From contig JAJDDK010000004.1 of assembly GCA_029260345.1 (NCBI GenBank), positions 124,001 to 188,000 on the forward strand: a DNA stretch of 64,000 nucleotides, written 5' to 3'. Below the pieces are notes generated by a model. The model was given only the letters and a program-made list of their open reading frames with translations. It had not been told where the DNA came from and made no database searches. Every line of letters begins with the position of its first letter. Position 1 is the stretch's first letter. A program made the position numbers and the translations under genes. This document shows, piece by piece, positions 34,203-45,361 of this stretch. The DNA comes from Phycisphaerales bacterium. Its GTDB lineage: Bacteria > Planctomycetota > Phycisphaerae > Phycisphaerales > UBA1924.

Positions 34203-34747
34203 CGAGCAACCTGCACACGGATGAGCCACCCATTCGGACGAGGGCGCAGCTCAATCGCGCTGACAAAGAGGTCGGGTATGGCCCGTTGGGCCGCGTTGAT
34301 CCATTCCAGAGCCGCATCGAGCGGCGCGTTGTCCATGGTGATATCCACCCGGCGCTTCTCGATCGACGATCCGATCGTGCGAGTGGGGCGCTGTTCGGAC
34401 AAAGTCGGCGCCGTTGGGAGTCGCACCTGCTGATTGATCGCCTCGAGTTTCGAGAGCTGCAGCTCGCGCTTGTACCGCCCGTCGCTTTGGCCTTCGGATG
34501 CCTCTTCACGCAGCGCAATAATCTCATCGGCGACCGCCGTCACGCCGGCGCGCTCATTCGCGAGGCGATGCACCGAGAGGCGGGCCGCGCCGGATTGCAC
34601 CAGGCTTGCGATAGCGAAGATGATCGCCGCGACCAGCAGGACGCCGCAAGTGACCAGCAGCGCCGTAGGCCGGTTGCGCCGGGCGGCGGCGGCGGCGTAC
34701 ATCTGCACGTCGCGCGCTTCAGCAGGAGTCAGGGTGCTTTTCTTCAC
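34184..34747 (-). CDS. GspM/PilO-like inner-membrane protein (cluster B)
   Basis: 187 residues. A short cytoplasmic start, one membrane helix (LLVTCGVLLVAAIIFAIASL, about 29-50), a coiled segment and a C-terminal alpha/beta domain (RRVDITMDNAPLDAALEWIN), the plan of GspM. The GTG start overlaps the stop of the GspL-like gene (GTGA) and has GGGGAG seven bases upstream. GspM stabilises GspL in the platform. Confidence 0.65.
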   Translation of the reverse strand: MKKSTLTPAEARDVQMYAAAAARRNRPTALLVTCGVLLVAAIIFAIASLVQSGAARLSVHRLANERAGVTAVADEIIALREEASEGQSDGRYKRELQLSKLEAINQQVRLPTAPTLSEQRPTRTIGSSIEKRRVDITMDNAPLDAALEWINAAQRAIPDLFVSAIELRPRPNGWLIRVQVARWELRS

Positions 34748-36207
34748 GGAGCACTCCCCCACGTTGCAAGAAGGCGCTGCGTCGTCGGCGGCGCTCCAAG
34801 AAACGAACTGCGCCAATCAAGCCGGCCGCCGTTGGTGCGCAGCTGATCGAAGATCGCTTCGCCGGTCGCAAAATCCGGCACGGCAATCGTGATCTCCGCC
34901 TGAAGCTCATCGATTTTCATGGACCGGACGTTGGCGTCCTCTTTGTCGCCAATGACCGTTGCAATCGCGGCTGACGCCAGCAAGAGTTCGTCGAAGATCG
35001 GGTAAGGCGCTTGCGGCGCCTCGATCGGCTTGTTCGCTTCGCGCTCCTGCACCAGCACGCTGCGCAGCGCCCGAACCGGGTCGGCGTTGCTCACGAGCGC
35101 CGGGTCGATCGCGCTGACGTGCTCATTGATTTCCGCACGGAGTTCTGACGTGATTTCCCTGGATTGACTGATCGCCGAGCGCTGGCGCATGCCGATGCCG
35201 GCGACGCCGACAGCGAGCAGCAGAATCGCCGCGACCGTCCAGTACGACAGCCATCGATGTGCACGCCCGGGCCGATGGGTGAGATCCACCACACAGCGCC
35301 GCGGGTCATCCGTCTCGGCGGCGCTTTCCGCCAATGCGGCGAGCGTCTTGGCGAGCGGATCATTCACCGTGCGCGTTTCAGCGCCGGATTCTGGCCAATG
35401 CTCGGTGAGCACCTGCTGAATCGTTTCCGGCGCTTTGGACACCACGGTGATGCGCTGCGGCGCATCACCGATTTGCGCTGACCATGCGAGCCAATCCAGC
35501 ACAAGGCGCGGCGGCGCCGCTTTGACTGCATCTTCTTCCGCCGCAACATCATCCAATTCGTCCGTCGAGACTTTGCGGGAGTGCCCGGCCGCGATGAGAT
35601 TGCTCGCGCGTGACCAGCTCCAGATGTAGGCGTCGTCCAGTTCGAGCACGACGCCGGTGAGCGCCCGCTCGTCCACGCCCTTGGCGGGCCATGCTTCAGC
35701 AATCCCGTGCCACAACGTCTCGACCGATTCAGGACTGATCCCCTGCTGATCGAGCTGATCGAGCCACAATCGCACCGGTCCATCGTGCATTTCGACGACG
35801 GTCATGCGGCCGGTGGTCGGCGCGATGTGATCGCCGTTGCCCCGCGACTTGCGCGAACGTTGGCGAGGCTGGGCCAGCGCCTGCACTGTGGTGCCGCCAG
35901 TGTCGGTGGTCCATTCGCGTTCGCGCTGGCTGAGCGCCGCGGCAAGCACATCCCGAGCGGCGCTGGGCGCTGACACTCGCGCGCAGATCGAGTCTTCAAC
36001 TGAAATTACAACCGCGCCCAATCGGCGGGACCGACCGAGGCGGCCCGCCGTCCAAGTCGCGGCGTCGCGAGCGCGGGTCACCATGCGCGAAACGGCGCTC
36101 CCGCCGGCGTCATCCGAAAACGCGGGCGCGCGCCACGTTTCATCGACGCCGTCACCGATGAGCCGCACACTGGAGAGATCCGATTCGATGTAGCAGGCAA
36201 CGCTCAC
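34744..36207 (-). CDS. GspL-like platform protein (cluster B)
   Basis: 487 residues. N-terminal actin-like cytoplasmic domain (ACYIESDLSSVRLIG, then GAVVISVEDSICARV), one membrane helix near 317-340 (YWTVAAILLLAVGVAGIGM), and a periplasmic ferredoxin-like domain (AEITIAVPDFATGEAIFDQL). A long acidic linker (DELDDVAAEEDAVKAA) is unusual. Sequence is far from the cluster A counterpart although the plan is the same. GTG start overlaps the gspC-like stop (GTGA). Confidence 0.65.
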   Translation of the reverse strand: MSVACYIESDLSSVRLIGDGVDETWRAPAFSDDAGGSAVSRMVTRARDAATWTAGRLGRSRRLGAVVISVEDSICARVSAPSAARDVLAAALSQREREWTTDTGGTTVQALAQPRQRSRKSRGNGDHIAPTTGRMTVVEMHDGPVRLWLDQLDQQGISPESVETLWHGIAEAWPAKGVDERALTGVVLELDDAYIWSWSRASNLIAAGHSRKVSTDELDDVAAEEDAVKAAPPRLVLDWLAWSAQIGDAPQRITVVSKAPETIQQVLTEHWPESGAETRTVNDPLAKTLAALAESAAETDDPRRCVVDLTHRPGRAHRWLSYWTVAAILLLAVGVAGIGMRQRSAISQSREITSELRAEINEHVSAIDPALVSNADPVRALRSVLVQEREANKPIEAPQAPYPIFDELLLASAAIATVIGDKEDANVRSMKIDELQAEITIAVPDFATGEAIFDQLRTNGGRLDWRSSFLGAPPTTQRLLATWGSAP

Positions 36208-36929
36208 CGGTTGAAATTCCCTCCTTCATCGGGAATCTCGCCGGCATCGCGGGCCTCGTCGAGTCGGCGCTGCCGCGCCTCTTCGATCTGCTGCATGCGC
36301 TGTTGTTCTAATCGGGCGTTGCGTCCGCGAGCGGACTCGCTTCTGGTGCGAGCATTCATGGCTGACATTGTCGCATCAAACGGCAATGGATCGACGCGCT
36401 TCACTTCAAATCGCCGGTCGTCGCGTTCGAGCAGGAGGCGCTCGGTCGTAACCTCCGCAACCGTGAAGTTCTCGAGCGTCATGCCGGGGCGGACAAAGGT
36501 CTGCTTGGCGTTGATCGTGACCAGCGCCGAGACTCCGCCGTCTGACGTCTTGGCGTACCCGACGTACTGCCATCCGGGAGGCGCCGGATTGGGCCGCGGC
36601 TCATTTGGGTTGCCTTCCGGATCAGTGACCTGGGCCGTCGTTGTTTCTTCTGTCGTCTCAGTCGCGTTCGACGCCGCGGATTGGAGTGGCTCACGCACTT
36701 CACTCAGCGAAGTCGCGAGCACCGTCCAGTCGCTGAGCGGAACGGCGGGCGTGTCTGTGGTTTGATCAGTGGGCTGGCTGGCGACTTGGGTGTGTGTATC
36801 GACCGGCTTGGGGAGTTCAATCGTGCGCTGCGGCAGGATGATCGCGGCGGCCAGCAGCGCGAGCGACACCACGCTCACCACCTGGGCGATGCGTGTCATG
36901 GATCGGGCTGTGCTGCGTCGGAGCATCAT
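36204..36929 (-). CDS. GspC/PilP-like periplasmic linker (cluster B)
   Basis: 241 residues. One N-terminal helix (IAQVVSVVSLALLAAAIIL), a Thr/Pro/Glu-rich linker, then an HR-like beta domain: WQYVGYAKTSDGGVSALVTI, FVRPGMTLENFTVAEVTTER and LLLERDDRRFEVKRV. That is the HR region that contacts the secretin. A basic, coiled C-terminal tail (RMQQIEEARQRRLDEARD) replaces the usual PDZ domain. Two ATGs are possible (36929, 36926). Confidence 0.65.
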   Translation of the reverse strand: MMLRRSTARSMTRIAQVVSVVSLALLAAAIILPQRTIELPKPVDTHTQVASQPTDQTTDTPAVPLSDWTVLATSLSEVREPLQSAASNATETTEETTTAQVTDPEGNPNEPRPNPAPPGWQYVGYAKTSDGGVSALVTINAKQTFVRPGMTLENFTVAEVTTERLLLERDDRRFEVKRVDPLPFDATMSAMNARTRSESARGRNARLEQQRMQQIEEARQRRLDEARDAGEIPDEGGNFNR

Positions 36930-36931
36930 CG

Positions 36932-37759
36932 TCAGCGGTTCCTTTCTGCCGCGCCGCGTTGGCGGCGTGGAGCATCGTCTTCTTCGTCCTGGGCCGATCG
37001 GTCCAGCAGGTTGAGGTCCAGCTCAGAAAGCCATTCGTGGACCGTCGCCCCGTTTTGCACCACCTCGGCAACCATGCCAAAGGTGCGCTCGTTGTCTCTT
37101 TGATCGGTCATTGTGAGGCGCAGGCGCCAGACTGAGGGCTCAAACGTGATGACCTGACCCAGACGCCCTGCTTGTGTCTCGCCACCCGGGTAGCTCCGGA
37201 TGATCTGATTGAACATTTCGCTGTCGATTTTTTGGCGCTCGCGGAGGCTGATGATCTCCTCGGCGAATTCGTCGCCTCGCTGATCGAGCAGTGCAGCAAG
37301 CACCGGGGCGGGCGCCGCATTGATGCTGATCGCGCCGGCGCCGCGCGATCGAACAAGCCCGCTGCGATCGTCCGGAAGCCGGTCGAGAATCTGCTTGTAA
37401 ACGTCGCGCTGCCCTTCCGGCACCGCACTGACCGACGCGACCGGCAATCCCTGACCATCCTCAACACGGACGGAAATGGTCATGACGTCTTCGATCTCGA
37501 ACCGGTACGCCTCCTCTTCACTCTCCGAAAGACGCACGAGCTCCGACGGCGTGCGCCGGCCCATCCAGAGCTCGACGATGGAGCGCACACCGAGCATGTC
37601 ATGGTGTATCTGATAGTCCTGCACCAATCGTCCGACGGTGCGCGTCTGCGCGTTCTGCCGCGTCAGTGTCGCGCCGATCATGAGCGACGCCACCAAGACC
37701 AGCAGCAGCACGAACGCCATGGCGAAGCCTGAACGTCGAGGGCGGGTCATGCGTTTCAT
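36932..37759 (-). CDS. gspK: GspK minor pseudopilin (cluster B)
   Basis: 275 residues. The class III signal RRSGFAMAFVLLLVLVAS lacks Glu5, which is typical of GspK. The mature protein has the GspK helical-insert signature GAISINAAPAPVLAALLD followed by AEEIISLRERQ. GspK caps the pseudopilus with GspI and GspJ. ATG overlaps the gspJ stop (ATGA). Acidic and basic patches end the protein (DEEDDAPRRQRG). Confidence 0.85.
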   Translation of the reverse strand: MKRMTRPRRSGFAMAFVLLLVLVASLMIGATLTRQNAQTRTVGRLVQDYQIHHDMLGVRSIVELWMGRRTPSELVRLSESEEEAYRFEIEDVMTISVRVEDGQGLPVASVSAVPEGQRDVYKQILDRLPDDRSGLVRSRGAGAISINAAPAPVLAALLDQRGDEFAEEIISLRERQKIDSEMFNQIIRSYPGGETQAGRLGQVITFEPSVWRLRLTMTDQRDNERTFGMVAEVVQNGATVHEWLSELDLNLLDRSAQDEEDDAPRRQRGAAERNR

Positions 37760-38508
37760 TGCACGGTCCTCGCTTCCACGATGGGCTCGAAGATCCAGTC
37801 CCCCACGGCGCCGCTCCATGTTTCCAGTTCAATGCGCACGGCTCTTGGAAAATCATCGACAAAGCGGGCGTCGTGTTCGTCCACCCATTCCATGTCGTTG
37901 GACGGCGGCTGCGGGTCGCGCAGCGCCTGCCAAGCCGCGAACTTGATGGCGTCGGCCAAGATCACCGGCTCGCCGCGCGGCGACAGCGGCGTCCACAACA
38001 GCGCCCAGCTTTCCTGCCCGGTCTCGGTGAAATACGGATCCAGTGGATACGTCACGAGTTCAAAAGCGCCCACGACTACATCGCGCTGCGCCGGCGCACC
38101 GGGAATTGGCGAGCGCTTCAGCCGCATCACGATCTTGCGCGGATCCGATTCACCGCGCCGATTGGGAATGGTGTACCCAAGTTCAAACACAGGCGGGTTC
38201 TCGTCGTCATCTTCAAACATCCGCTCGGCAAGCGAATCCTCGCCGAAACGCTCGCGCGCCAAACCGGTGCGCGCGCCCGGCTCCTCCGGCGGATCGACGA
38301 CGCCCACGAGCGAATTCATCGCGGTGCGCATGGTCTCGCGGGCGCGGCCAAGCTCGGAAATATCGTCGAAACGATTCGCGAGCTTGTCATCCATGCGCGA
38401 CACATATTCCATCAACCCAAGCGACGACAACATGATCACCGACGCGATCGACATCGCGAGCATGACTTCCAAAAGCGTAAAAGCGCGGCGGCGCTTCGCC
38501 GGAATCAT
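37756..38508 (-). CDS. gspJ: GspJ minor pseudopilin (cluster B)
   Basis: 250 residues. Prepilin motif RRAFTLLEVMLAMSIASVIM with A/F junction and Glu at +5. The GspJ pattern ISELGRARETMRTAMNSL follows. A long beta domain ends in FPRAVRIELETWSGAVGDW, where the RIELE strand is typical. It overlaps both neighbours by four bases. Confidence 0.8.
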   Translation of the reverse strand: MIPAKRRRAFTLLEVMLAMSIASVIMLSSLGLMEYVSRMDDKLANRFDDISELGRARETMRTAMNSLVGVVDPPEEPGARTGLARERFGEDSLAERMFEDDDENPPVFELGYTIPNRRGESDPRKIVMRLKRSPIPGAPAQRDVVVGAFELVTYPLDPYFTETGQESWALLWTPLSPRGEPVILADAIKFAAWQALRDPQPPSNDMEWVDEHDARFVDDFPRAVRIELETWSGAVGDWIFEPIVEARTVQ

Positions 38509-39071
38509 CGACCAGCCCCGCCACTGACCGGGCTGGTGGACGGCAACTCAACCGGTCGCCCGAGCAACTGTTCCACCTGCCGCAGGAGCACATCTTCATC
38601 CTTCGATGGATCGATCGGGCTGTAAATGCGCGAGATGCTCGCCAGCGGCTCGTCCACGTCGGCGAATCCGCTGTTTTTCAAGTGGTAAATGGTGACCGTG
38701 ATCATCTTGAGACCGGCGCCGAGACGCTCGTCCGCATTCAATCGCGATTCCGGCGCGGCTTGCCGCAGCGCAATGTTCTCGTCTTCGCTTTCCAGTTCGA
38801 GCAGGATCTGTTCGCTCAATTCATGGCGATAGAAATTGTTCTGCCCGTACGGAATGCGCTCGCCCTCACTGGGCAGTGATTTGGGATCAAGCAGATAGTT
38901 GAGAATAAGTCGATGCGCGACTTCCGAAGCGTAAATGCGATGCTGCTGGCGATCGTCGATCCGGTTCACCCCGTCGTAGGCCGTTGCGATGATCGCGGCG
39001 ACGCTCGACAACAGCGCCACCGCCAGCGCAACCTCAAGGAATGTGACACCTCGACGCGCCGTCATACTCAC
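38505..39071 (-). CDS. gspI: GspI minor pseudopilin (cluster B)
   Basis: 188 residues. Prepilin motif ARRGVTFLEVALAVALLSSV (G/V junction, Glu at +5). ASEVAHRLILNYLLD and VTIYHLKNSGFADVDEPLAS fit a GspI-like fold, though it is longer than the usual 120-130 residues. The GTG start at 39071 overlaps the gspG stop (GTGA); an ATG two codons later is possible. Confidence 0.7.
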   Translation of the reverse strand: MSMTARRGVTFLEVALAVALLSSVAAIIATAYDGVNRIDDRQQHRIYASEVAHRLILNYLLDPKSLPSEGERIPYGQNNFYRHELSEQILLELESEDENIALRQAAPESRLNADERLGAGLKMITVTIYHLKNSGFADVDEPLASISRIYSPIDPSKDEDVLLRQVEQLLGRPVELPSTSPVSGGAGR

Positions 39072-39481
39072 TCATCCCAGACGGAAATGTCATCCGGCGT
39101 GTTGGGCGCGCCGTCCGGCCCCATGCTGAAGAGGTCGTACGGGCGAGCCGCATCGCCGGTCGGGGAGAAGTAGGCGTAATCTCGCTGCCACGCGTCCTTC
39201 AATGCCTTGGACTCGACATAAGAAGGCACGAGCACAACTAACCCCTCGGCAGTGGTCGGATACGCGCCCTTGTCCGAGCTGTACTCGACCAGGCTCGATT
39301 TCAAGGTGTTCAGCCCAATTTTGGTCGTGCGGCCTTTGGCTCGTTCGCCGGCGCCGGCAAAGTTGATCGCGACCGCCGCCGCCAGGGCGCCAATGATGAG
39401 CAGCACGAGCATGACTTCGAGCAGGGTGAACGCCCTGCGATTGCGGCTCGTGAATGGGTTTTTCGATTCGAAACGGTTCAT
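39068..39481 (-). CDS. gspG: GspG major pseudopilin (cluster B)
   Basis: 137 residues, a classical GspG. Prepilin motif RRAFTLLEVMLVLLIIGAL (A/F, Glu +5). YPTTAEGLVVLV is the helix-to-loop signature. The calcium loop and end DLFSMGPDGAPNTPDDISVW are intact. It builds the pseudopilus and is first in the cluster B minus-strand operon, directly opposite four secreted-protein genes. AAGGAGG lies 12 bases before the ATG, a long spacing. Confidence 0.93.
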   Translation of the reverse strand: MNRFESKNPFTSRNRRAFTLLEVMLVLLIIGALAAAVAINFAGAGERAKGRTTKIGLNTLKSSLVEYSSDKGAYPTTAEGLVVLVPSYVESKALKDAWQRDYAYFSPTGDAARPYDLFSMGPDGAPNTPDDISVWDE

Positions 39482-39724
39482 CGTGAAATCAAGCCTCCTT
39501 CGCCACGGACAGCCCGAGACGGGCCGCAGTCTATGAAACGCACGAGGCGGGTGTAGGTTCCCGTGTCCGCGGATTCTGTACCTCTTCCGGCGGAACTCAT
39601 GTTCTCGGCATTCGCGGACTTGCGGCGAAAAAACATTCCGAGCGCCAATTCAGGGTTTTCCCCTTTTCACATCGCCCGACCTGCCGGATGATGGTGAGGA
39701 GATCAAACTTAAAGGAGGAGCGCC

Positions 39725-40594
39725 ATGAAGCATGGCTATTCAATCGGCCTCGCCACCATGTTCGGCGCCGCGACTTTTTTCGCGACCACGCCAGCCTCGG
39801 CCGCGTTCCTCGGCGTCAAGATCACGAGCGACGACGGCGTCAACGCCTTTGCTCGAGAAACACTCGCCAATGCGTTCGTGGAGGATGCGGAAACCGCGAT
39901 TGTGCTTCGCGTCTGGGCCGTCTTTGACGGGCCGGGCGACGGCGTCGACAACACGGTGCTCTCTACGAGCTTCGTCAATTTGTGGCCCGCGCGGCCCAAC
40001 GTGATTTTTTATCAGCATCCGCAAGGGAGCACACTGCCGCCCAATGAAGCGCTCTTCGGTTTCTTGCCTGCGCTCCAATTTGATTCATTCGGCTCCATCG
40101 GCGGCCTCACCATGAGTGACGCCTCGACCGTCCTGAATCGCCCCGGCGCTGATGAAGGCATCCTGCATATGGAAGGCGGCTGGTTCAACAGTTTTCCGCC
40201 CAACGCGAATGGCGCCGCGAGTGTGGACCTCGGCGACGGCACCTTCGGCACGCTGCTCTTCCAGTTCACCTTGCTGGGCGACGAAACCGAACTGTGCATG
40301 GAAGAAGAGGAAGGCGCGTTTATCACCGGTCTTCTTTCCGGACAGTTGTCCATCTTTGTGCAAGGCTCCAGTCAGGCCAGTGAAGTGCCAATCTTCGGAG
40401 GTTTGTACTGCACCGGCGAACTTGCGAACGACGGCGGCGGCGTTTCCGTCATCAACGGCGTTGACCTTGCGTACATGCTCAGCCAGTGGGGCCCGGCGGT
40501 GCAATGCGTCACGCGCAGCGATTTGAACAACGACGGCGACGTCAACGGCGCCGACCTCGCCATGCTGCTCTCAAATTGGGGATGTACGCCATGA
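39725..40594 (+). CDS. Secreted beta-domain protein with dockerin-like tail (homologue of the PEP-CTERM-like pair)
   Basis: 289 residues. Signal peptide to PASA/AFLG. The domain shares with the 31584 and 32567 proteins TVLSTSFVNL, LQFDSFGSIGGL, EGGWFNSFPPNA, ASVDLGDGTFGTLLFQFTLL and LLSGQLSIFVQG, in the same order. The PEP-CTERM-like tail is replaced by two EF-hand/dockerin-like halves: VINGVDLAYMLSQWG and DLNNDGDVNGADLAMLLSNW. AAAGGAGGAG lies seven bases before the ATG. The next gene overlaps its stop (ATGA). First of four tandem secreted proteins. Confidence 0.88.
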   Translation: MKHGYSIGLATMFGAATFFATTPASAAFLGVKITSDDGVNAFARETLANAFVEDAETAIVLRVWAVFDGPGDGVDNTVLSTSFVNLWPARPNVIFYQHPQGSTLPPNEALFGFLPALQFDSFGSIGGLTMSDASTVLNRPGADEGILHMEGGWFNSFPPNANGAASVDLGDGTFGTLLFQFTLLGDETELCMEEEEGAFITGLLSGQLSIFVQGSSQASEVPIFGGLYCTGELANDGGGVSVINGVDLAYMLSQWGPAVQCVTRSDLNNDGDVNGADLAMLLSNWGCTP

Positions 40595-41433
40595 AACAAG
40601 CAAAACCAATTTTCGCACTCGCTTCCGTCGCGGCTCTCGCCGCGAGCGCCAGCGCCGGGCCATCCTCGTTTGTGCTCCAGCGCGTTGAAGGCGTCGAACC
40701 CACTGCCCGCGCAGCGCTGATGGCGGACGGCGTTGCACAAGCGGAAACCGCACGCGTGTACGTGCTGTACCTCACCTTTGCGCCGACCGGCGAAGGCGAG
40801 TTCCCCGGTCTTGCCAACGAAAAACTACTGGCGATGGAAGATGTATCCATCGAACTCGTGCAGCCGCAGTTTCGGTTCTTTCAGTCCGAGGCGCCGGGCG
40901 CCGGTGACACGCCGCCCTTGAGCGCCGACTGGGCGAGCGATCCGTCGCTGCAATGGGACAGCTTTGTTTCACTCGGCGTGTCGAACAGCAACGTGTTTGA
41001 CTCCACCACGACCGCGCCAGATTTTGTCTTTGATGAACATCACATCGCGGGGAGTTGGTTCGACGCCGAACCGGAAAGCGCGCTGGGCACACCGCCCGTG
41101 ACGAATCCTTCGTGGCTCCTGATCGCGCGTTTTACCGTGCTCGGCGCCTGCGATGAAGACCTTGTGTATTTCGAAGGCGTCGGCACGCCGGTCGGAACAG
41201 CCGACCCGGTCGGATCGCAGAACTTCTCACTTGTTCCCGGCAACCCCGCCGCCGCAGCGGACAACACACAAGGGCCCATCGGCGTCATTGATCTGCAAAA
41301 CGTTCTCATGCGCTGGGGCAGCGTGAACACCGAAGGCTGCTGGCCCGCGGCGGACTTCAACGCCGACGGCGTCGTCAACGGGCTGGACCTTGTCGTCGTG
41401 CTGTCGAACTGGGGCGAGATTCCGAAGATCTGA
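40591..41433 (+). CDS. Secreted protein with dockerin-like tail, tandem member 2
   Basis: 280 residues. Signal peptide (KPIFALASVAALAASASA). The domain is related to the first member only in patches: QAETARVYVLYLTF, LQWDSFVSLGVS and IAGSWFDAEP. The C-terminus again has two halves, GVIDLQNVLMRWG and DFNADGVVNGLDLVVVLSNW. The ATG overlaps the previous stop; an in-frame ATG three codons upstream is possible. Function unknown; the shared export and tail suggest the same destination. Confidence 0.8.
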   Translation: MKQAKPIFALASVAALAASASAGPSSFVLQRVEGVEPTARAALMADGVAQAETARVYVLYLTFAPTGEGEFPGLANEKLLAMEDVSIELVQPQFRFFQSEAPGAGDTPPLSADWASDPSLQWDSFVSLGVSNSNVFDSTTTAPDFVFDEHHIAGSWFDAEPESALGTPPVTNPSWLLIARFTVLGACDEDLVYFEGVGTPVGTADPVGSQNFSLVPGNPAAAADNTQGPIGVIDLQNVLMRWGSVNTEGCWPAADFNADGVVNGLDLVVVLSNWGEIPKI

Positions 41434-41484
41434 GTTTGCGCGTCAAGGCGCTTCAGGATTGCTGAACTGATTGAAAGGTTTGGA

Positions 41485-42354
41485 ATGAAAACAGCATCGG
41501 CGATCGCGATTTCAATGGCATGCTTTCTAAGCGTCGCGGCGCGCGCCGAAATCATCGGCGTACGCCTTGTGGAGGACGAATCGCTCAATGCTGAAGCACG
41601 ATTGGCGCTCACCGACTTTGGTGTCGAGAACGCAGAGACGGCGCGCGTGCTTCGCATGTATCTCGTGTACGACGAAGCGACGGCGGCGGATCAGTTCCTT
41701 TTCAGCGCGTCGGTTCGGATCATCACACTCAGTCCGTTTCATTCTTTTTTCAATCATCCGTTGGGCGACAATCTCCCGCCCAACGCCGATGATGTCGCAA
41801 ACGACCCAGCGCTCGAATTCGATACGTTCTTTACGATCAACATTACGATGGAGACTGGAGAGCCACTCATCGGACCGAATGCAGGCAATGACAGCATTTC
41901 AAACGACCTCATCGCCGGTGGGAGCGGACCGACGCTTGCAGGTTTTGCTCAAGACGTAAGCGTCCCGTCCACTCCACTTGGTGAAGGCGAGGTAGGGGCC
42001 CTTGTCTTGCAAATGACGCTCCTAGGCGCTGAATGCCAAACTGGAATTGATGAGTTCTTTCTGCAATGGCCAGTCTACGTGGCACAGTTCGCATTCGATG
42101 GCACCGAAAGTGCGACGTTTCAATACACGGGTGATCGTCCGTGCTATGCGTCACTTGACGAAGACAACGATCCGACGGGCGGATTCACGATTGACGGCGC
42201 CGATCTTGCGCAGTTTCTGGCAGCATGGGGACCGCACGAATCCTGCGAGAAAGCCGATTTCAACAGCGATGGCGTCGTCAACGGTTTCGATCTCGCGATG
42301 CTGCTGTCGGAATGGGGAAACTGTTACTGCTGTGAGCATGCGTTTCCGAGGTGA
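41485..42354 (+). CDS. Secreted protein with dockerin-like tail, tandem member 3
   Basis: 289 residues. Signal peptide (AIAISMACFLSVAARA/E). Shared markers: VENAETARVLRMYLVYDE, FFNHPLGDNLPPNADD (compare FYQHPQGSTLPPNE in member 1) and LEFDTFFTIN. Tail FTIDGADLAQFLAAWG and DFNSDGVVNGFDLAMLLSEW, then a cysteine-rich end (CYCCEHAFPR). GAAAGG lies six bases before the ATG. Confidence 0.82.
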   Translation: MKTASAIAISMACFLSVAARAEIIGVRLVEDESLNAEARLALTDFGVENAETARVLRMYLVYDEATAADQFLFSASVRIITLSPFHSFFNHPLGDNLPPNADDVANDPALEFDTFFTINITMETGEPLIGPNAGNDSISNDLIAGGSGPTLAGFAQDVSVPSTPLGEGEVGALVLQMTLLGAECQTGIDEFFLQWPVYVAQFAFDGTESATFQYTGDRPCYASLDEDNDPTGGFTIDGADLAQFLAAWGPHESCEKADFNSDGVVNGFDLAMLLSEWGNCYCCEHAFPR

Positions 42355-42408
42355 CGGCCTTGTTTTCTTGTCGGCGTATTGTTGCCCATGGCGACTCAGG
42401 AGACTTTC

Positions 42409-43287
42409 ATGCGATTCGCAACAACAAAGCTCACATCCGCCGGCGTCGCCGCGTCACTCTGCCTGTGCCCGCTGAGCCGCGCCGATCTCGTCGGCGGCAT
42501 GCTCGTCACGCTGCCGGAGTGGAATGACGCCGCTTCGACGACGCTCGGTGAGCCGACGCAGGTGTTCCGCCTCTTCATCGCGTTTGAAAACCCGACGGAC
42601 GAACTCAATCAGGTCTATCTCGGATACGAGACGACCTTTCTTGCAACCATGTCGGGGACGTTTCATTTTGATCCAATGAATCCGACGCTTATTCCCCCGG
42701 CGCCGGCGCATTTCGAATTCGCACCGGAGCTTGAATGGAGCACCTATTTCGGTCTTGGCAATCTTCATGCGCCTGCGGAAACGCTGAACTGTCTCCCGCT
42801 GGAAGGCGTCACCGACACCGTGATCGATGACACCTGCTGGAGCTGCTCGAACTCCTCCGATGAAGGAATTGCTCGCGCGCCGGGTTCGACGGATGCCAAC
42901 GGCGAAGTCGTCATTCCGGAATCGCTGGATCCGCGCTTCTCTTACGTTTTCGCCGGGCAATTCGTCGTTCACGAATCAAACCTCGATCCGGTCGTGCGGC
43001 TCATCCCCGCGCGCGATCGCATCTGGTCGGACGCCTTCGCGGGCATTCTCTTTCTTCAGTTTCGTGAGAACAACGACATCAACCCGCAATCAGCGTCCAT
43101 TCAGTTTGCTCCAATCGGCTGTCCCGGCGACATGAACGGCGACGATGTGGTCAATGGCGCTGACCTCGCAACCGTCATCGCGGTGTGGGGCGAGGATGTC
43201 GGCTCGCTCACGCCCAACAGCTCGCCGATTGGCGGCGATGACCTGGCAAGGCTTCTCGCCAACTGGGGCCCCTGTTTGCCGCAGTGA
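42409..43287 (+). CDS. Secreted protein with dockerin-like tail, tandem member 4
   Basis: 292 residues. Signal peptide (KLTSAGVAASLCLCPLSRA/D). The body is the most divergent of the four; TQVFRLFIAFENPTDELNQV and LEWSTYFGLGN keep the family pattern, and a CWSCSN motif is new. The tail has DMNGDDVVNGADLATVIAVW and GGDDLARLLANWG. AGGAG at 42399-42403 sets the ATG at 42409 over one at 42379. acs follows after 33 bases but is unrelated in function. Confidence 0.8.
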   Translation: MRFATTKLTSAGVAASLCLCPLSRADLVGGMLVTLPEWNDAASTTLGEPTQVFRLFIAFENPTDELNQVYLGYETTFLATMSGTFHFDPMNPTLIPPAPAHFEFAPELEWSTYFGLGNLHAPAETLNCLPLEGVTDTVIDDTCWSCSNSSDEGIARAPGSTDANGEVVIPESLDPRFSYVFAGQFVVHESNLDPVVRLIPARDRIWSDAFAGILFLQFRENNDINPQSASIQFAPIGCPGDMNGDDVVNGADLATVIAVWGEDVGSLTPNSSPIGGDDLARLLANWGPCLPQ

Positions 43288-43320
43288 CGCGTCAAAAACC
43301 CGCGCGGTATCCTGCCCCGC

Positions 43321-45360
<2,040 letters not shown>

Positions 45361-45361
45361 C

